Of a stretch of 64,000 bases of DNA, positions 21,701 to 32,096 are shown piece after piece. The position numbers and the translations under genes are program-made. The notes under the pieces were generated by a model, which saw only the letters and a list, made by a program, of their open reading frames with translations, was not told the origin of the DNA and searched no databases. Each line of letters begins with the position of its first letter. Within the stretch, counting starts at the first letter, position 1. Origin of the DNA: Protonemura montana (Eukaryota > Arthropoda > Insecta > Plecoptera > Nemouridae); assembly GCA_947568835.1 (NCBI GenBank), contig OX387607.1:13965701-14029700 (forward strand). The letters are read 5' to 3'.

Positions 21701-24700
21701 GTTGGTCCGGGCAGCGAAAGCAGCACGTCCTGGATGCCCTTCCAGCCGTTGGGCCCGACCAGGTGCTGGACCAGTCGGACGCTGGCTGGGGCGTACACGC
21801 TGTGCACGTAGCTGATATCCGTGGGGACAAGCTCGCTTCCGTCTTCCACTGTCAGTCGCAATGTCTTGCGTAGGACCGTGTACTGCCGAGATCCTTGCTG
21901 GAGATGTCACAGATGTCACAGATGTCACAGATGTCACAGATATGACAGATGTCACAGATATGACAGATGTCACAGATATGACAGATTTCACGTGCTTGCA
22001 GTCACATGCTTAAGTCACTTGGTTTTGGTCTGGTTTACATGATGTTTTGGACTAATTGGCTTGGAGCTTATCAGCCTTAGGACCGGTTTTTCAGTGGTCT
22101 GTTAAGTGATTAACAGACAATCAACATACAAAAACCATTGCTTGATTGGCTGTTAACAAATAAACGGACTGTTAGGTTCAAGAAAAACTATTTGAACTGG
22201 GTTTTGAATGCTAAGTAAAGGGCTACTAAATTATTACTAAATAGAATACTAAATTAATAAAGCCCTTTACTTAGCATTCAAAACCCAGTTCAAATAGTTT
22301 TTCTTAAAACTAATGCTAAGGATAAATCAAGTAGACATGAGTCTAAAAACCATCATGGACTGTTAGGTTCTTACAGACGAATGAAAAACCGGTATTTAGT
22401 GCTGGTTTTTCAGTGGCACTTTTAGTAATTAACAGATGGTTAACAAACACATTACATCTTCTGATTGGCTGTTGTCAAGCAAATACCAAACTAACGGTCA
22501 GGTAGTTACTTAAATGTGTCACTAAAAAATCGGCCTTAGGCTATGATTAACAGATTGTTACGTAATGGCCACTTTTTCCTTTGGTTTCAGCTGGAGATTA
22601 AAATATTCAATCACATAAAAATGAACTATAGGCCAAAAAAAAAATTGATTTTTAACTTGAAATAGCAAAATAGATAAAAATGACATATGTATCTCAAAGA
22701 GTTGTGGATGCTTAGTTGCTTCTCTACAAAGCTTACAATTTAACAAATTTGAAATTATCTTCAGCCAATCTCAGCCCACTCAAAAAATATGTTTTCATTA
22801 TATCCTAGAAAACATGTCCACTCTTCCTCATTACCTGAACTTTGAGCAGTCCAGCCTTCTCGAGATTGTTCAAAGAGAGAATGTGGTGAAACCCGTAGGT
22901 CTGGATGATTTCTCGCTTGTAGTAGTCAAGCACTTTAGACTTTAGCCCGCTGTTAGTAACAGACTGCATACAGATGAGTCGAAGCACTTTTAGCAGCGGC
23001 TCCTTTTGCGCGATGCAGTCTTCGACGAACGGGTGGGCTTTGTCTGTGTCGATGCCGTTCATGAATTCTTGCTCAGTTTGTAGTGCCTCGAGGAAGTTGT
23101 TGGAGTCGGTTACTTCTTTGATTAGCTCGGCTATTGTTGTGTCTGGATAGGAAATTGACATTGGCATTCAATTTTGTTTAGAAGCATTCTCAAAATCTTT
23201 TATGAGGGAAAGCTGCCCTCCTAGCGGCAATCACAGAATGATCCCTCACGATTTCTTTGTGTATTCACGTCTTTCCTTATTAACAATCATCGTTGAATTT
23301 TTGCTAGCAACAATCTGATAGACATTTGATAAGAACTTATACACTATGGAGTTTTATTTATGATTGCTTTAATTAGGATTTCCCACTCTGGCAAAAGTGA
23401 TCGGACTGCCAAAGACAGTTTACAGATTTCAGTTCTAGCCTAGCCGATGAGATCATTATGGTTTGCTTCCATTTGCTGTGGTTTTCTTCGAAGTGAACAG
23501 ATGAACATGTTGGAAAAACTAGTTTTAAACTGATTCTATACCAGTATCTGATCAGGTATTGGATCTGCCACATGACCAGTTTTGTTCGGGAGAGAGGATG
23601 GAGGGACAGAAGTCAGTACAACTCCATTCACTTTGCTTATTAACCTCTTGGTCTTGACAAAATGGATTTGAGGAAAAATCCACAAATTTGAGTTCTAGTA
23701 CCATCCTTCGGAAGGGACGATAAGCTGGTGGTCACATGGTGATCATGAGTGGGCCACGTGCTTTCACCGGGTTTCCCTTTCTCCCTTCTTGACTAGGTTA
23801 GATTTTTCATCATCCTCATCATCACCCACGTTAATAGACTAGTGCAACATGGCCCGTCGTAGAAATAGTGCCCCGCAAAACAAAATAAAGTGATAAATCA
23901 AAAGAAGAATTGTGTCAGGTCGTAGACTCACGAGTAGCTAATGACGACTTCATGGCAAGCATGTGCGGTAGCTTGGCCACAAACTGCTTGATCTCTTGCA
24001 CGGTCTTGTCTCCGTGCCGTTCCTCCAGCTGCGAGGATATGCTCTTGGCTTTGCGGCTCAGCGCTGGCCCCACCGCATTGAAATTCTTGTCTCTGTAAGA
24101 TCGAGATAATAATAATAATAGTTTTTGTTCAAAATTGATTTATAAATGTAACATTGGGTGAGTTAGCTACAAAATATTACTAATTAACATTATTAGTCAT
24201 AATTACTATGGCTTAAAACAATGATGTTGCTGTACAGCTCAAGAATTCCTTTAAAGAATAAAAAAAAATTATCCTCAAAGTTTTGGTCTTTCAATGTAGA
24301 CTTCATTGAAGTCTATGAAGTTCGTGTAAGTTCAGGTCGTGTAGCTTTGGATAAGATGGACCAATCATTCTTGAACTATAACTACCAGCAGTTTTGTGTA
24401 ACATGAACAGCAATTTTTAAAATTTTTGATGAAAACTGATGTCACCCTCTCAAAAATGTGTACCCAATCAGGGATTCGAATCCCTTTTTATAACATTACT
24501 CAACTTCTTTAAACGTTACTGCATTGAAAATAATTTTAATGCTGTATAAAAACGTAGATACTTCAAATGTAAGCATTGCAATTGTAGTAGGTAGGTACTT
24601 AAACATATCACAATATACGTAATCGACTTAATTTATAACTTGACCAAAGTTGTACAAATTGTAAAATATAAATAAATAATAAAAAAAAAATACTGCATCA

Positions 24701-26717
24701 AAATAAGTGGTGCGTTAGACTTCAGGTTGTCGTACCGAATTTCCGAAAACAATTCTTCGCCGGAATTGAGAATAATCGCTTTCTTTTCGCCAGACATATC
24801 GCTAGTCTGTTCGTCTGCTTTTGAAAATCTTTCCGAAGGGAACTGGGCAGTAGCTGGAAAAAATATTTTGTCAAAAACTTGTAATAATTGTGTAGCCTAC
24901 CAACATATACAGGATTTTTTTCCCACAGGAACTAAAACCAGCATGCAAAGAATGGGAGTGGAGTGAAGTTAGAAAAAAGTGCAACTGAACCGAGAAACAA
25001 ACCAATCAGGAGATTCCGGACTAGAAACCTGGTTCAGTCATAGGTTTTTCCAGCTTTGCTTTCCTCTCTTGCAAACATACATTTTATTTTGTTAATTTGT
25101 TATCTAGAAATCATTCAATCTCTCTTTAATTAATTATAAAAAGCCAAATCGTTGTTGTACGTACTATTGTTGATTCCGAATATCTCGTCGATCAAACCCT
25201 CATAGGTAAGCTGAGTTGCCAGCGGCGACAACAGATCAACGCCTCTATCGAGCAACAGCAAGTGATCAATTTGGCATTGTTGAGTCGTTCCTGGCTTTGT
25301 GCTGCCCGTTTGTTCGCGAGCCATTCGACTCAATAGATCCGAAACGTGCTTTGCTCCCTGGCCTTTTCCAGACACTTTTGGAATGGTTCCATACAGCTTT
25401 TGCAACATCATGATTGCTTGGCTTGCTTGGAACAGACAGGTTGAGTCACGTTCTAAGTAATACTCCTAAAAGAAAAACTTATTAGAATACTAAGACACTA
25501 GGTTTAAGGTCCGAAACCTAGTCTAGAAAATACATATAATTATAATTATTTTGTATTTTATAATTTGCATGAATTACAGGATAAAAACAAACACAAACCT
25601 TGAAACCAAAATCAAGTTCCATGGACAGGAGGTCATTTTCAAATGGAAAAATGTCGCAAGGGAATTCTTCTATAGTAAAGTTTCCAAATACACCACGACT
25701 CTGCAAAAAGGTTAAGCTATGTAAATTCTGTGCACTTTTGCACCAAAACTAACTATACAATAACTAACAATTACTATTGCATCAATTTCGTCAAATTCTG
25801 AAGTACAATTTCACATGTTAAAAACTAATGCCAATCAATAATCATGATCAATCAACATATAGTTAATACACTTTTTTTAATTGCAATGATTGTACAAACC
25901 ATTAATTTGTTTTCACAGAGTAAGCTTCTTCGGGGTACAAAGAACAAGTGGAAGTCTTTCTTTACTGATGCTCTTTCCTCTCTGAAATGCAACATTCATT
26001 GGAGAAAATTGTGGATAGGTAACATTCAGGAATCTTTACTCCTAGCTGGTGTCCTAGTTCTTACCCATGGACATTATCTGCTATCGCATCCATCAAGTAC
26101 AAATTTGGTCTTGTAATGAAAATTATATTCTTGACGTTTGTTTGAGGCAGAAGTCCGGCTTTCAGAGGGAACATCTTAACAACGTCGTGTTCACGGAGTA
26201 ATCCATAGGTAGCAATGAGTCCGACTGGGCCAGCCAGCGATTCGTCCCACACGATTGCCTTTAAAATAAATATCCAAGAGAATGAGTTCTAAGTTGTAGC
26301 CTGTTATTAGTGCTACAGAATTTGGAATAGCTACTGCATACAGTCACCGAATTTAGCATTGCAATTTTTGTTCTGAAATATGCATGTTAATTTGATGAAG
26401 AAAAGATTTTAAAAGAAAGTTTAAGTTCATTTAGCCAGGAGAGATAAGAAAAATCAGAAATCAAACGGAACTGAATAAAGTTACGATAAATTTGACACTG
26501 GTTGGTGGGAGTGACACAAAACATAACCTCAAAATAGCCTCTGTTCTAAATCCTGACGCCTTGCAGTGACAGTATGTGGAAAATAAAGAAATATGTCTAT
26601 ACAAAACAAACGTACTTTCGTTCCATCGCACTTGTCTAGCAAATGCAGTAATTCTTTCCTCGCCGCTTCTTGAACGAGTGCCACATTCACTTTCCCACCT
26701 GACAGATGAGACGCCAT
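18784..26717 (-). CDS. VPS33A: VPS33A, Sec1/Munc18-type HOPS/CORVET subunit, eleven exons, 609 aa
   Basis: VPS33A is the SM protein that templates SNARE assembly in endosome and lysosome fusion. Exons on the minus strand: 26717-26616, 26258-26065, 25981-25900, 25700-25599, 25465-25165, 24853-24736, 24092-23932, 23142-22835, 21897-21672, 19096-18974, 18896-18784. All ten junction phases match (0,2,0,0,1,2,1,0,1,1), and the length is close to human (596 aa). Recognised blocks: [11 protein letters not shown] at the start; [122 protein letters not shown]. The C-terminus EIEEYNIIN extends slightly past the mammalian end. Donors of exons 3 and 4 are GTTTGT and those of exons 1 and 5 are GTACGT, all weak. 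Intron 9 contains RSPH3 on the other strand. The blocks favour VPS33A over VPS33B. Confidence 0.95.
19368..20627 (+). CDS. RSPH3: RSPH3, radial spoke head 3, single exon, 419 aa
   Basis: RSPH3 is the stalk protein and A-kinase anchor of the axonemal radial spoke in motile cilia and sperm flagella. The frame from ATG 19368 ([14 protein letters not shown]) is uninterrupted to TAA 20627. Family blocks in order: [18 protein letters not shown] (about 46-63), a Q-T-E-Y-Y-L-E-E-L block, [20 protein letters not shown], a charged helix [37 protein letters not shown] and [15 protein letters not shown]. The C-terminus is a poly-Glu tail encoded by a GAA repeat. An upstream exon is possible: the frame is open back to 19203 without an ATG, and a good acceptor (TTTATTTTCAG) lies at 19298-19308. 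The gene lies inside VPS33A intron 9 on the opposite strand. It is GC-richer than the surrounding intron. The human gene has several exons, so retrocopy origin is plausible. Confidence 0.92.
   Translation: MLEKRIVRKMALSKSELPQQADPTALSGALNTTRKMYRNPPIEKCIPYGNMMFDRRIRRGSTISKNDQAGRIAEARLRALATQEKNVKAKPFRFRIGTPPAIEGRIHIPVQTEYYLEELWVEPPTREYATQTDLFQDRPSTPVFVPVKTGIDIDTQIYAGDLFDFDLEVQPVVSVIVDKTIEQSLLENLEDDEIMLLQKQQREYMELRAAERAEVRRLEEEEKRLREEKERRVAQFRDACRLQKEVEERVAAAVLTHGYLGDFLPNILEGLRSAGYLLDNIKEDIEKGAMPWLWEEINEHTGCKIVGRDILTDMISDITQARELVYEVLGADEDRIPKIRKKCALLVDSSDSDEGVLNDDEEWNILENYDQPPFYAEPPTPSVESLVEEEEEEEEEEEGEEVEQEEGVEAGDDNAEVIE
20529..20561 (+). repeat. GAA trinucleotide repeat in RSPH3 coding sequence
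   Basis: About eleven GAA codons encode a glutamate run near the C-terminus; likely length-variable. Confidence 0.8.
21901..21988 (-). repeat. Tandem repeat abutting the VPS33A exon 9 acceptor
   Basis: On the minus strand this is a run of GTGACATCT and GTCATATCT nonamers ending directly in the acceptor CTCCAG. The tract contains no AG until the acceptor itself, so it acts as an uninterrupted AG-exclusion zone of about 90 nt. Confidence 0.75.
22081..22540. repeat. Tandem pair of a dispersed repeat, one interrupted
   Basis: Two diverged copies of a unit beginning GGTTTTTCAGTGG and containing GATTGGCTGTT lie at about 22081-22395 and 22410-22540. The first is split by the hairpin element at 22180-22356. 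A third relative lies at about 37160-37290. Confidence 0.6.
22180..22356 (+). repeat. Hairpin element with 14-bp target duplication, copy 1
   Basis: The element begins with an arm of about 44 bases starting AGAAAAACTATTTGAACTGG. After a loop of about 50 bases the arm returns as an essentially perfect inverted copy. A tail follows: AAAACTAATGCTAAGGATAA, a small hairpin TAGACATGAGTCTA, then AAAAACCATCAT. It is flanked by GGACTGTTAGGTTC at 22166-22179 and 22357-22370. No tRNA, 7SL or 5S promoter box is visible. Confidence 0.8.
23560..23880 (+). repeat. 5S-derived SINE, diverged copy in VPS33A intron 7
   Basis: Shares CAGGTATTGGAT, TTCGGGAGAGAGG, CCTTCGGAAGGGACG and the TCATCATCATC-type tail with the better copies. 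The 5S-like head is badly decayed. Confidence 0.55.
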
Positions 26718-27718
26718 CGTGGTGCGAATTACGTCACAATCCCGATAGCACGTGGGGTTTGAGAATGCATGGAATGTTGAAATTTCATTAAATTTTCGAA
26801 AAGGGCTTCCTCTCCTGCATTTAGCTGATGTAAATACCAGCTAGGTGTTGAAACTTGACATTTATTAAGTTTTAGCGTGAAGACGGATGGCCGTACGCCT
26901 CCACATTCAGCTTTCAGTACCTAAAAAAACGGCATTTGGGCGGCGATTGGAATGCAATTTTCCTACACCAACGGTTAACAGGTGGATATTTGGAGGGCAG
27001 CATTGCCATAGATCTTGCTAAGCGTGTGAATCTAATCGAAAGTTAATGATTTTCACACTCTCGTGCATAGTACAAAGCAGCAATATTCCATTTTCTTTTT
27101 CAATTTTCATCCCTAGTAATTCAAAGCCCATGAGATCCCCAAATGTTTACATTCAATTTCAAATTTTGCAGCTGTTATGACAATTCATGTGTGGGCGTTT
27201 TCAACTGACAACAGCGTTGTAGATAACGAAGAGGTCATTGTGGGTCGTATCGGGTCGACTCAACCAAGAGTACCACCCTAGTAATAGTGTCATCAAACTT
27301 TGCGCGTGTTATTTTTGCCTAACCGGACGACGACGACGCGGTTTATCTTGCGCACAAAATCGATCGGTTCCGAATGTGGGCGTGCAGCTCTCAGCTCTAG
27401 CGACCCCCTATAGTTTCATGTTATCGCATGCGCTAAACACCAGCCAGCGAGCGGCAAGCGCTCCATTTCCTCGCTTGCAACTGCCACTACCATATGCCTG
27501 TCAGTATCCCTTTCGCAGCTGTCTTATACGCCCGCATAAAACGTGCGGCAACAGCTCTCACTGTCACAAAAATATCACCCATAAACACACAGTCAACAAT
27601 GATCTATACTTAGATCACGTGATAGTATATTTATTTACATATTTTTTTATACTTCGTTTATTTAAAGAAATATATTGTTTTATTATTTTGAGAAAAGTAT
27701 ACACCTACCTGTAACGAA
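26718..27718. promoter_or_regulatory. Divergent promoter region, VPS33A (-) and SGSM (+)
   Basis: The start codons of the two genes are 1001 bp apart, pointing away from each other. The interval contains no coding exon I can see. The two 5' UTRs and a shared or paired promoter must lie here unless there are further upstream exons. Confidence 0.55.
27615..27622. promoter_or_regulatory. TCACGTGA E-box (CLEAR/M-box-like)
   Basis: TCACGTGA sits in the 10-base palindrome ATCACGTGAT, about 100 bp upstream of the SGSM start codon. MiT/TFE factors bind GTCACGTGAC-type sites near lysosomal genes. VPS33A is a lysosome-fusion gene, but the site is 0.9 kb from its start. Confidence 0.35.
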
Positions 27719-30700
27719 ATGGCTGTCACTAATGGTAAGCAAACATCAGTTGTAACAATTAGCTAATTAACCTAGTTTAATTTCGATAAGGGTTTATATG
27801 TAAATCTACAGATAACAAAACGATAAATTGGCGATATTCTCTAGTTTATGCCATTTTATCGCGCACTTTCATTATTACTTCGGAAGTAATTGTAAAGGGG
27901 ACATAATTATTTGTTACTGCAATATGGTACGTGGTTATTGCATTGACTACGATGTTATTGTAATTGCAATATCTAAGTGTCGATTTCAGTAGATTTGTGG
28001 AGTTTAGTGGTTTCTGTAGATGATTGAGATTTATTTTTTTATGATGTGATTGATGATCTTTGAAATGAGTACCTTTTAGCAATGCCTGGTCCGTTTTTCG
28101 ATATTCGTTGGTCGACAGATTTGACGGGGCATGTCATCTCCACAAATTGCTTTTTGGATGATTGATTTCAGCAATGCATTTTCGAATGGAACCAGTCTAA
28201 CTATACAAATCATCGGGTTGAATTGACAAGCCGTCGACGGTTTGCAAATCTAAATAAATCTCTGAATACATTTGGTCTAGATTTCGGATTTGGTGGGGTC
28301 GTATTCTATGGCGATTTACGGCCTGCAAAACTTTCTTTTAACCAATTTCTTTTGAGACCGCCAAGCGCCGGTCTCAAAAGAACCTGTGTTGCGTGCCCAT
28401 GGCACAAATGACTTAATTTCTTCTTCTTTCCTCCCTTATAGACAACGAAAACTTCAAAGACAAGCTGATACGGAGCGTCAAGAAAGAGGTAAGATTTCAC
28501 CAACCTTTTATAAGTTAGCGAAAAAGTAATATGCGCCAGTAATATCTCAAATCTGTAAAATGTACAATTTTTTCTGCAGCATGATTTACAGAACTTTATC
28601 CATTTGGATCATTTTTATCACATTTGTATTATCTTCTCGAGGTTGCGGTTTGGGTATTCCTTCGGTTGGTAATATTTCGTTGCGGCCAATCGCTTGTTTA
28701 GTTAGTTAGTAAAATGCTGTTCAAACTTTTAGGACGCAATTTATTAATTTTCCCCCACCTCTTTGGTGGCAAACGGTAACAGATATTTACTCGAGGGTTA
28801 ACAATTTGTACATATACCTACTTGCTCTGTAGTATATTTTTGCTTTGTCAAATGAGTTTCGAGCCACAGTTAGGCAGCTACATTGTTAAATTGACAATAC
28901 TTTTGCAGGGCCCAGCCCTTGCGTGCAACCCAAACAAGGTCGTGTAGACAAGAAACTGCATGTATTATACCGAGTACAACGATGTTTCGCTCAAAGGTCG
29001 AACACGAGGGTTTTTTTTCCATGCAAAATGTGGGCTTGTTAATACCACCAGCTTTTTTATCTCAAACCATAGGCGTGTCCACAGGGGGTTGGGGGAGGGG
29101 GCGGGGGTAGTGTATGTCTCTTTGTCTCATCTAATGAGCATGCTTAATCAAAGGTCCGAATTACAGTTTTCAAATTGCACAGTTTTCAAATTTTTTAATT
29201 GTATATTTGTAACTTGTGCATTTGCTTTATAATTCCACTGATTTCTTTCTTTTGGAACGGGGTCCATATTGTAAGAATCGTAAAATTTCATTTAAGAAAA
29301 TTCGTGTTTCTTATCTCAATTTCTCCTTGACCAAAGGGAAACCGAATGGTTAGGTGTGTTGGAAACAACAGATCTCATGAGATCACCGAAGTGAAGCAAC
29401 ACTGCGGTGAGTCAGGTATTGGATGGGTGACCATTATACACATGACCAGTTCTGTTCGGGAGAGAGGTTGGAGGGACGAAAGTTAGTACAGCAACTTCAT
29501 TCGCCTTGCTTATCAACCTCTCGACAGCATGGATTTGTGGAGAAATCCTGTTGTTCGCGTTGTACCGTCCTTCGGAAGGAACGTTAAGCCGGTGGTCCCC
29601 TTGGTGCTCTTCGACAGGAGTATGGCTACTTGCCGGCACCAGGTTTCCCCTCCTCCTTTCCAGGCTAAGTTAGGTTCATCAGCATCCTCATCATCAACCT
29701 CTCATTTACCGACGACATTCGACCAGAGCCGCAGGGCCAGTTATCAAGACAGTGCGTCGTTAAACGCCACAAACCAAAAAATTTACCAAACGGAAAATCT
29801 GTTCAAAAATTATAAAAAAAGTTACAATTGGTTTTTCTTTTGACAAAAACCTGTCAGAATCTTCCATGGTTGTTTGTATAGCGCATGGTTTGATTTTGTT
29901 TGCAAAAACTCCTGATATCAATGAATTACAATACTAATCAGCATTGATTTAAAACTGAAGACATTTGCGAACGCACAACGGAAATCAGTGAATCTATTTT
30001 GTCATCCATAATCCATCATTGACAAACTCAGAAACCAAATTTGATTGACACAAGTTCTTCATTATTCTCCTGAAGATGGCGAGCCGTACCGCGCCGAAAC
30101 GTCGAGACTTTAGGCTCTTTTTAGCGTTGCAAACCTCCTTAAATCTGAGCAGATTTGAAAAACAAATCAAAACATCAAATCACTACTCTGATTACCTTCG
30201 CTCAACCAACTCAATGAAAATTGCAAATTACCAAAAGTATTGTCAAATTTTCGGCTAAATTTTATCTGCGCTGCGAAATCTGTCCCTTGGTTGATGACTT
30301 GCCCGATTGATCAGAGAGTTTAGTCATCATCTACACACCAGGAAAATATCCGCGCAAATTCCGCTATCACAGTTGTCAATTTGTAATTTCAGTGAATTAT
30401 CTCGACGTGACGTGATCAAACCGCAGTCGGTACATATCGTGCAGTTTGATTCATTTGCGTCAGTTGCCTAATCAGAGCTGAATCCCTCATCACATTATGT
30501 AAATGTTACATTACATATTACATTACAACTGTTGAATCCCTCAGCACAGCGTTTTAAATCACCAGCCTAATTACGCGATCGTGAAGTTAATGAAGGGAAG
30601 AACATGATTTCAAGTCAATATTGCAGTCAAAATTAACCTTCAATTTTACCTCCTAGTAAAAAAAATCACTGGTTTGTGCATGTTTTCCCTGCCGGCCAAA

Positions 30701-32055
30701 CGGCAGCTCTGATTATATGTTGTATATATTATTTATCAGTATATGTTGCGAAACGTCGGGAAATTTAGTAGCCCTTTACTAGCCCTTTGAACTACAAAAC
30801 CCAGTTCAAATAGTTTTTCTTAAAACTAGTGCTAAGGATAAATCAAGTAGACATGAGTCTAAAAACCATCATAAGGCAGCTCCGATCTTTTAAATATTTC
30901 TATTGATCTTTTTCCATTTGCACAAACGGGTAAAAGCTTCGTCTTTTAGGCTCTCATTATACATGATATAAGCCAGTGCACATAACGCAAATTTTCACTC
31001 GTCTATTTTTCACTTTTCTCAAACTCTCCTGTATTTGCAATTATTCCTCGTTCCATCACAGTTCCATCATATTTTATTTTTGTTTATTTTGATATTGATT
31101 AGATTATTATTGACATTTGCAGGACATATTTATATTCTCTGAACTTAAATCCATTGCGCGTATCGGTAAATTCAGTGAAAAGTTTTCTAATAATTCAAGC
31201 TTTACAAATATTGTCATACATTTATTATGTAATTAAAAAAGTTTCTGATGAACCGGCGAAACCGAAAGAAGTTTGAGGTGTTATTGCGGGATGGGACTTG
31301 GAGGGCGCACCTTTTCAAGCCTCGTTATACCCAAAGAAATATAGAGAAGAAAATAAACTAACCCAAATTGCGTACGCATATAGCCCTCAAAAAACTGTGC
31401 AAAGACATATGGAGACGCGCGACAGCTTCAATGTCACTCGAGGTTCGTCACATTCGAAACTTAAGAGAGGAAAAATGTGGTGGGTTTTCTCATCCTGATG
31501 TCGCTTCGGAAATGGTCGGTTAACTAATTGGGTCAATGTCAATCGCTGCAGTACACAATTGATTGATATCGTGATGCCATAGAAAAGACCGCAAAGTGAA
31601 AAAAAATACACGTGATCTGACGCGTTAATGCATGCAGCTATTTCATGTGTAAAAAGTTGAATCGCTTCTGACATTGAATTAATAGTCAGTCAGAGTCACA
31701 GCGCTAATGTTAAACGTTCTGCTATATACAGAAATTCTTCTAAAACAATCTTTTTTGTTATCAACTTCGAAAATAAAAAGTATTCGGTTTAGGAGGATCA
31801 ATGGAAGATTAAAATTTTGCTGGCCATGGGCTGAGATCGTCTGACAGAGCCCCTAAAATCCGTTATCTTTTACCCCGGGTATATCATGGTCTAGCATAGG
31901 AGGTTCGATGGTAGATTCAACTTTAGGTAGCCTATAGAGATGCTGAGACCGCCTGACAGAGCTTCCAGCACGTGGTAATGGTTGTGGTCACTCGATGGCG
32001 CTTGTGGCTGTTCTTTTTGACAAACTTCTACAATTAAATAATGCTAGAAATCTCG

Positions 32056-32096
<41 letters not shown>

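Noticed and set aside
29529..29640. Recurrent frame reading [17 protein letters not shown] in several places
   Set aside because: It is the central body of the 5S-derived SINE. Copies carry frame changes, and it starts inside the SINE, so it is not a gene.
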